In this document: one piece after another, positions 6,605 through 10,702 of the stretch
Numbering within the stretch: the first letter of the stretch is position 1
Layout of the letters: every line of letters begins with the position of its first letter
Source: JAVZOV01 sp049976445
GTDB taxonomy: Archaea; Thermoproteota; Thermoprotei; Gearchaeales; WAQG01
Length of the DNA stretch: 10,702 nucleotides
Direction of reading: 5' to 3'
NCBI GenBank assembly: GCA_049976445.1
Contig: JBMFIF010000053.1
Coordinates: 1-10,702 of the forward strand
Position numbers and translations under genes: made by a program
Notes under the pieces: generated by a model
The model's input: only the letters and a program-made list of their open reading frames with translations
What the model was told of the DNA's origin: nothing
Database searches by the model: none

Positions 6605-6651
6605 GTTAAAGTTTATTTTAATGTTGCTGTTTATAACATTTTTAATCCAAT

Positions 6652-6846
6652 TGCTTTGTTGCATAATTTGTGCGTGGTTTTATGATACGTTTAATGTGCT
6701 TCCTCATGATACTTTGTGATGCAACTTAATGTGAACGTTAAAAATGCTCATTAAAATTGTGAGAGAACATCATCAAACTATCAACACACAAGAATCCTAT
6801 ACATAAAAAACACATCAAAAACACATCAGAATTATGCAACAAAGCA
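6652..6846. mobile_element. MITE-like element with perfect 17-bp terminal inverted repeats
   Basis: tgctttgttgcataatt at 6652-6668 recurs exactly in reverse complement at 6846-6830. Together they bound 195 bases with no plausible reading frame. Inside the right end is a tandem cacatcaaaaa unit (6811-6828). The size, the perfect ends and the lack of coding capacity fit a miniature inverted-repeat transposable element moved by a transposase encoded elsewhere. No target-site duplication is obvious in the flanks, and the parent family is not recognised. The element sits between the TATA boxes of the divergent tuf and iorA genes and makes up most of the 357-base spacer 6560-6916. Confidence 0.65.
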
Positions 6847-6860
6847 CCTAAAGTGATAGA

Positions 6861-6917
6861 TTTATTTATGACTAAGTTTTTCCGTATATTGGTATGATTT
6901 ATCTATCTTATGGTGAT
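6861..6917 (+). promoter_or_regulatory. iorAB promoter and start-deciding ribosome site
   Basis: The run tttatttatg (6861-6870) is a likely TATA box, only 15 bases beyond the MITE-like element, giving RNA start near 6892. The SD ggtgat at 6912-6917 lies 5 bases before GTG 6923. The TTG at 6917 overlaps the SD and is therefore a poor start. Confidence 0.5.
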
Positions 6918-6922
6918 TGTGT

Positions 6923-8797
6923 GTGAAGCATGAGATTTTAGATTCTCCTGGAAAGATCGCTTATCTTCTTGGTAATGAGGCAATAGCTAGGGGAGCTCTT
7001 GAGGCAGGAGTTAATTTTGCTTCTGGTTATCCTGGTACTCCTTCTACTGAAGTATTAGAAACTTTAATTAATGTTGCTAGTAGGGTTGAAATAAAAGCCG
7101 AATGGGCTGTGAATGAGAAGGTCGCTTATGAAAGTGGGCTTGCTGCATCACTTTCGGGGCTTAGAGCATTAGTTACTATGAAGCATGTAGGTTTAAATGT
7201 TGCAGCTGATTCTTTTGTGAGTTCTGCCTACACTGGTGTGATTGGTGGTTTTGTTGTAGTGGTTGCTGATGATCCTAGCATGCATTCATCTCAAAATGAA
7301 CAAGATACAAGATTTTATGGTCAACTTGCACGTATTCCAATTATTGAGCCTAGTAATGCTCAAGAGTGTAAAGATTTTGTGAAAGTTGCTTTTGATATTT
7401 CGGAAAAAGTCGAATTGCCTGTTGTGTTAAGGACTACTACTCGTGTGAGTCATTCTCGTGGTGTTGTTGCGCTTGGAGAGATTATAAAAACGAATAGAAA
7501 ACCTTTATTTAATAAGAATCCTGGACGTTTTCAACTTTTACCTTCTATTGCTAAGAAAAATAGGATACTTCTTTTAGAACGTTTCAATAAATTGAGTAAT
7601 CTGATAGAGGAGATCAGATTAGAAAAGAGGATTGGTAATGGTTCAAGGTTAGGAATAATAACTGCAGGAGCTGCATATTCAAATGTTATTGAAGCTGTTG
7701 ATACTTTAGATTTATGGAATATGGTAAGTATTCTGAAACTAACTTTTACTTATCCGCTACCAAAAAAAGTTATTACTGATTTTATTAGATCGGTTGATGA
7801 AATATTAATTGTTGAGGAATTAGATCCAGTAATTGAAAGTGGTGTAAAAAATATCATGATAGACAATAACGTGGTAAAACGAATACATGGAAAGGATTTA
7901 ATTCCAGAATTCTATGAGTTAAGTCCAAGGCATGTAATAATTGCGCTTTCTAATTTGACTGGTATTAAGGTTCCTAAGGATTATTCATTTTATGATAATA
8001 TCGATAATGAAGTAGGAAGATTTTTACCACCAAGACCTCCAGCTTTTTGCGCTGGTTGTCCGCATAGATCTACCTTGTATTCATTGCAAAGAGCATTAGC
8101 CATTATGCGGGTTAGATACATTTATAGTAATGATATTGGATGTTACAGTTTATCTGTAAATCCACCATTTGGGTTTGGTGATGTTCTTTATTCCATGGGA
8201 GCTGGTGTTGGTGTTGGACAGGGATTAGCGCTATTACAAGATCAGTTTGTTGTTGCAGCTGTAGGAGATTCCACATTTTATCATGCTGCCATACCTGCTT
8301 TGATCAATGCAGTACATAACCATGCGCCTTTGTTAGTTCTCGTAATGGATAATGGTGTTACTGCTATGACAGGTCAACAAAGTCATCCAGGTACTGGTGT
8401 ACTTCTTGGCACAGGAGGAATACCAATTGAGAATATAGCCAAATCATTGGGTGTTGAGTATGTGAAGGTTATTAATTCTTTTAATATAAAAGATGGAGTA
8501 AACATTATTAGGGATGCAATAAAATATGTTCTTGAAAACAAGAGACCTGCTGTTGTAATTTCACGTGGATTATGTGCTCTTGAGGAGATAAATCTTCATA
8601 GAATCCGTGGAGAAAAAATGAAACTTTATATAGTTGATAATTTAAAGTGCACTGGATGCAAAGTTTGTACAGATTATTTTACATGTCCTGCTATTAGTTT
8701 TTTAGATAATAAAGCATTCATAGATCCATTATTATGTACTGGATGTGGCTCATGTGCTCAGATATGTCCTTACAAAGCAATAATAGAGGTGCAATAA
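6923..8797 (+). CDS. iorA: Indolepyruvate:ferredoxin oxidoreductase, alpha subunit
   Basis: With IorB this enzyme oxidises aryl pyruvates from Trp, Phe and Tyr transamination to aryl-acetyl-CoA and CO2, reducing ferredoxin. It is cytoplasmic and oxygen-sensitive in known cases. From GTG 6923 the protein has 624 residues, close to the family norm. The N-terminal 2-oxoacid oxidoreductase domain shows GNEAIARGALEAG and GYPGTPSTEV. FCAGCPHRS (375-383) begins the thiamine-diphosphate domain, with the cofactor motif GDS (448-450) to N477. The C-terminus carries two [4Fe-4S] sites, Cys 576, 579, 582, 588 and Cys 605, 608, 611, 615. The first has the C-x5-CP spacing that I associate with IorA. GTG 6923 is chosen over TTG 6917 because of the SD position. 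iorB follows without a gap. Confidence 0.96.
   Translation: MKHEILDSPGKIAYLLGNEAIARGALEAGVNFASGYPGTPSTEVLETLINVASRVEIKAEWAVNEKVAYESGLAASLSGLRALVTMKHVGLNVAADSFVSSAYTGVIGGFVVVVADDPSMHSSQNEQDTRFYGQLARIPIIEPSNAQECKDFVKVAFDISEKVELPVVLRTTTRVSHSRGVVALGEIIKTNRKPLFNKNPGRFQLLPSIAKKNRILLLERFNKLSNLIEEIRLEKRIGNGSRLGIITAGAAYSNVIEAVDTLDLWNMVSILKLTFTYPLPKKVITDFIRSVDEILIVEELDPVIESGVKNIMIDNNVVKRIHGKDLIPEFYELSPRHVIIALSNLTGIKVPKDYSFYDNIDNEVGRFLPPRPPAFCAGCPHRSTLYSLQRALAIMRVRYIYSNDIGCYSLSVNPPFGFGDVLYSMGAGVGVGQGLALLQDQFVVAAVGDSTFYHAAIPALINAVHNHAPLLVLVMDNGVTAMTGQQSHPGTGVLLGTGGIPIENIAKSLGVEYVKVINSFNIKDGVNIIRDAIKYVLENKRPAVVISRGLCALEEINLHRIRGEKMKLYIVDNLKCTGCKVCTDYFTCPAISFLDNKAFIDPLLCTGCGSCAQICPYKAIIEVQ
8786..8791 (+). 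promoter_or_regulatory. iorB ribosome site inside iorA
   Basis: gaggtg lies within the last codons of iorA, 6 bases before the iorB ATG. The ATG directly abuts the iorA stop, so the two subunits are made from one mRNA and probably in equal amounts. Confidence 0.8.
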
Positions 8798-9427
8798 ATG
8801 AATAAAATATTAACGTTAATAATAACTGGTGTGGGTGGGCAGGGTATATTAACATTGTCAGAAATTATAGGGCGTGCGTTAATTAGAAAAGGATTCAATG
8901 TAAAAAGTACAGAAATTCATGGACTAGCTCAAAGAGGAGGTTCTGTTGTTTCACATTTAAAAGCTGGTTTTACAGAATTTTCACCAATAGCGGATGAGGG
9001 GAGCGCTGATGTTATAATAGGTTTAGAACTCCTAGAAACTTTAAGAGCAGCAAAGTATATGAATTCTGAAACGATAGTTCTTATAAATGATAATATTATC
9101 AAACCCGTTCTTCCAAAAATAAATGTCCCAGATAAAGAAGAAGTATTTACCAGAATTAAAAAAATTACAAAAAACATAATAAAAGTTGATGCAGATGGTA
9201 TAGCTAGAAAGTTAAATGCCATCCAAGTAGTTAATACTGTGATGCTGGGAGCGTTAGCAGGTGTAGAAGTACTTCCACTTTCGCCAGATGAGTTACTTTA
9301 TGCTATTAAAGAACGAATAGCTCCAAAGTTTCATTCTGTAAATGAATTAGCGTTTAATGAGGGTTACAAAATTTCTAGACAAATTGTATCAGAGATTGGA
9401 TTACAACTTAAAAGAAGGAATTTATAA
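8798..9427 (+). CDS. iorB: Indolepyruvate:ferredoxin oxidoreductase, beta subunit
   Basis: The 209-residue protein is the small partner of IorA, homologous to the gamma domain of pyruvate:ferredoxin oxidoreductases and thought to take part in CoA binding and the subunit interface. The characteristic GVGGQGILTLSEIIG (11-25) opens the Rossmann-like fold. EIHGLAQRGGSVVSHLKAG (39-57) is the second family signature. Both are complete and the length is normal. It starts on the base after the iorA stop, with its own SD inside iorA. Its last sense codon, TTA at 9422-9424, read on the other strand is the TAA stop of the convergent DUF554 gene. Confidence 0.96.
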   Translation: MNKILTLIITGVGGQGILTLSEIIGRALIRKGFNVKSTEIHGLAQRGGSVVSHLKAGFTEFSPIADEGSADVIIGLELLETLRAAKYMNSETIVLINDNIIKPVLPKINVPDKEEVFTRIKKITKNIIKVDADGIARKLNAIQVVNTVMLGALAGVEVLPLSPDELLYAIKERIAPKFHSVNELAFNEGYKISRQIVSEIGLQLKRRNL

Positions 9428-10105
9428 AAATTTAAAGTTGAATGCAACGAGTATGGGTGTAATGATCAATGCTGGAAGCATATTAGCAACTCTAACTCTC
9501 TTAATTTCTAACAATCTAATGCCAATTCCTAACATAATTATACCACCTGTAGCTGTGAAATTTTGTAACATGTAATCAGATATCATGGGCTTTAAAAAAC
9601 CTGCAAACATCGTTAACCCACCTTGGTATATTAAAAGTAAAACAGAACTAAACACAACGCCTATCCCCATAGCAGATGCATAAAATGTTGCAGTGAAACC
9701 ATCCAAAATCGATTTAGTTATTAATATTGATGGATCACCAAATCCATCTTGTATAGAACCAAGAATCGTCATTGGTCCTATACAGAATGTTATGAAAGCA
9801 GTAACAAGTCCTTCGCTAAATCTCTCATCAGAAATTTTAAATTTAGATTTCATCAGTTCACTAAAAGAATCTATACCTTTTTCGATATTTGCGATTTCTC
9901 CAATTAATGATCCTACAACTAAACTAATTATAACTATTACAGGGTCATTCATTTTTAGTATCATTATTATACCCAAACCTAATGTTACTAAACCTATAGC
10001 TTCAAACACAATTTTTTTAAACCTTTCAGGAAGATTCTTTCTAAATAGAGTACCAACTAAACCACCAGTAATAACAGTAATCACATTAATCAATGTCCCT
10101 AACAT
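9422..10105 (-). CDS. DUF554 family membrane protein
   Basis: This 227-residue protein has about seven hydrophobic helices and the family traits of DUF554 (YdfK-like): an N-terminal GTLINVITVITGGLVG helix with paired glycines, the motif FCIGPMTILGSIQDG near the middle (about 117-131), and SILDGFTATFYASAMGIGV after it. It lies in the cytoplasmic membrane. Members are widespread in bacteria and archaea, but no function is established; a transport role is only a guess. The gene is on its own, convergent with iorAB, and overlaps iorB by 6 bases. There is no usable Shine-Dalgarno at the ATG (aggt ends only 2 bases away), but a TATA box sits at the leaderless distance. Confidence 0.93.
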   Translation of the reverse strand: MLGTLINVITVITGGLVGTLFRKNLPERFKKIVFEAIGLVTLGLGIIMILKMNDPVIVIISLVVGSLIGEIANIEKGIDSFSELMKSKFKISDERFSEGLVTAFITFCIGPMTILGSIQDGFGDPSILITKSILDGFTATFYASAMGIGVVFSSVLLLIYQGGLTMFAGFLKPMISDYMLQNFTATGGIIMLGIGIRLLEIKRVRVANMLPALIITPILVAFNFKFL

Positions 10106-10123
10106 GACCTAATATTATTAAAA

Positions 10124-10137
10124 AATAAAACTTAAAC
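10124..10137 (-). promoter_or_regulatory. Leaderless-type promoter of the DUF554 gene
   Basis: gtttaagttttatt (10137-10124) is a TATA-like element centred about 26 bases before the ATG at 10105. That is the spacing at which archaeal transcription starts on the initiation codon. The lack of a well-placed SD supports a leaderless mRNA. Confidence 0.5.
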
Positions 10138-10166
10138 ATTTCTCTTCCAACTAAAAATGTATTAAT

Positions 10167-10535
10167 TCAGACTGACCTCTTTCCTGCCCTGAAGGTGCGA
10201 GGGTTCCCTGAGGTCTCAGGGTTACACCCCTTTATGGGTGCTGCTCGATTATGATTCACGATAAAGGATAACGGCTTCTTCACAAAAGCTACCACAATCC
10301 CCACCCTCCTCAATATATTCAAAGTGCTGTTCAAGTCAGAGTGTAGTCTATGGTTAAATGGACAACTAACGACTCCCCTCGGATACCGTCTCACTTCAAC
10401 GTCATGGAGGGCACAATACTTCGACGTGTTATACTCCACAACCTCGTAAGTCTTCATACCATACTCTTGAGCCTTCAACCCAATAACACTCATCAACTTA
10501 CGATAGGACCACAAATGAGACTGTCCACGTAAGCT
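10167..10535 (-). pseudogene. tnpB: 3' fragment of an IS605-type tnpB (RNA-guided nuclease), 5' truncated
   Basis: About 122 codons of the TnpB C-terminus remain. The part from SHLWSYRKLM through EEYGMKTYEVV-like sequence matches the end of the RuvC-like nuclease. The zinc-binding segment reads CALH...CPFNH, and the third RuvC motif is HSDLNSTLNIL, whose Asp is the last catalytic acid. The rest of the protein (normally 370-420 residues, with RuvC motifs I and II) is absent: a stop codon lies at 10538-10536 and no TnpB sequence continues upstream. A TTG at 10514 would open a 115-codon frame, but the product would not be a nuclease. The break coincides with the start of another transposase gene, which suggests disruption by a second insertion. 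No Y1 transposase (tnpA) is visible. Confidence 0.85.
10172..10240 (-). ncRNA. Right-end hairpins / omega-RNA (reRNA) scaffold remnant of the IS605-type element
   Basis: Three hairpins overlap the end of tnpB: caccc/gggtg (10225-10240), ccctga-ggtc-tcaggg (10206-10221) and ccct/aggg (10187-10203). They are followed in the tnpB direction by gaggtcag at 10179-10172. In IS605/IS607 elements the tnpB 3' end yields a guide RNA whose scaffold is this region and whose guide is the adjoining chromosomal sequence, here starting tctgaatta. The scaffold appears intact although the nuclease is not. Transcription is not shown by the sequence. Confidence 0.6.
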
Positions 10536-10573
10536 TTATGTGAGTTTGCGGTACTACTTGTGGTGAGGTGTCG

Positions 10574-10702
10574 GTGAATATCTTTGAATACTTCAAACAA
10601 CTCAACATATTCAAAAGAAACAAAATACCCTTCGAACTAAAAGTACTGGGCATACTCATGTACGCATTCGGACTCAGCACAAGAAAAACAGCAAAACTAC
10701 TC
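10574..10702 (+). CDS. N-terminus of a second, DDE-like transposase (runs off the window)
   Basis: Forty-three codons are seen from GTG 10574, ending open at the window edge. The segment IPFELKVLGILMYAFGLSTR and the following KTAKLL resemble the helix-turn-helix start of archaeal DDE transposases, in which a line such as 'Y...GLS.RK.A..L' is common. The catalytic part lies outside the window, so the family cannot be named. The SD-like ggtgaggtg at 10562-10570 precedes the GTG; an in-frame GTG at 10568 overlaps it and is less likely. The gene points away from the tnpB fragment, and only 38 bases separate it from the last tnpB codon, so its element probably inserted into tnpB. Confidence 0.6.
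   Translation, partial: MNIFEYFKQLNIFKRNKIPFELKVLGILMYAFGLSTRKTAKLL

Noticed and set aside
6534..6719. 61-codon plus-strand frame with a hydrophobic stretch
   Set aside because: It begins inside tuf on the opposite strand and runs through the left inverted repeat of the MITE-like element; no ribosome site or family resemblance.
6811..6828. Tandem cacatcaaaaa units as a CRISPR or regulatory array
   Set aside because: There are only two short units without spacers, inside the MITE-like element.
10530..10560. Left end of the second transposase element as parent of the MITE-like terminal repeat
   Set aside because: Only gcttt is shared with the 17-bp repeat (gctttatgtg versus gctttgttgc), too little to link them.
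10498..10680. 60-codon minus-strand frame upstream of the tnpB fragment, as the missing TnpB N-terminus
   Set aside because: Its translation has no TnpB motif, and the opposite strand carries a convincing transposase reading with ribosome site.

Overview
The window reads as a chromosomal segment of a thermophilic, anaerobic archaeon. Most likely it belongs to the TACK/Thermoproteota side, but the exact lineage cannot be fixed from the sequence alone. The signs are archaeal translation genes (aEF1A and uS10), TATA-type promoters, GGTG-type Shine-Dalgarno (SD) sites mixed with apparently leaderless starts, a tRNA with almost all-GC stems in otherwise AT-rich DNA, and a ferredoxin-linked 2-oxoacid oxidoreductase.

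Layout. 1-900: the likely start of a minus-strand gene leaving the window, then a Ser/Thr-rich single-pass membrane protein with a C-terminal zinc ribbon. It converges on a PfkB-family kinase gene (920-1837, minus), with a hairpin between the two. 1861-4556: a divergent promoter region, then an 831-residue STAND-type ATPase with an N-terminal winged helix and TPR-like repeats. 4557-6556: a minus-strand translation cluster, tuf (aEF1A) - rpsJ (uS10) - tRNA-Ser(UGA). Its downstream spacer carries an exact 30-bp inverted copy of part of rpsJ. 6560-6922: the tuf/ior divergent spacer, holding a 195-bp element with perfect 17-bp terminal inverted repeats (MITE-like). 6923-9427: iorA-iorB, indolepyruvate:ferredoxin oxidoreductase. 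9422-10105: a DUF554 membrane protein on the minus strand, overlapping the end of iorB. 10167-10702: insertion-sequence debris, namely the 3' third of a tnpB with its right-end hairpins, cut by the start of a second, DDE-like transposase gene that runs off the window.

How the genes work together. tuf and rpsJ are 19 bases apart and surely cotranscribed, and the tRNA gene follows in the same direction. IorA and IorB are the two subunits of one enzyme that oxidises aryl pyruvates made from aromatic amino acids to aryl-acetyl-CoA, passing electrons to ferredoxin; this suggests peptide or amino-acid catabolism. The STAND protein looks like a MalT-style signal-responsive regulator. Its target is unknown; the divergent kinase gene is only a positional candidate.

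No defence island or CRISPR array is visible. The most unusual items are the 30-bp rpsJ inverted copy, the tRNA-Ser gene with a 15-nt insertion between acceptor stem and D arm plus a second copy of its 5' acceptor strand, and the MITE-like element between the tuf and ior promoters.
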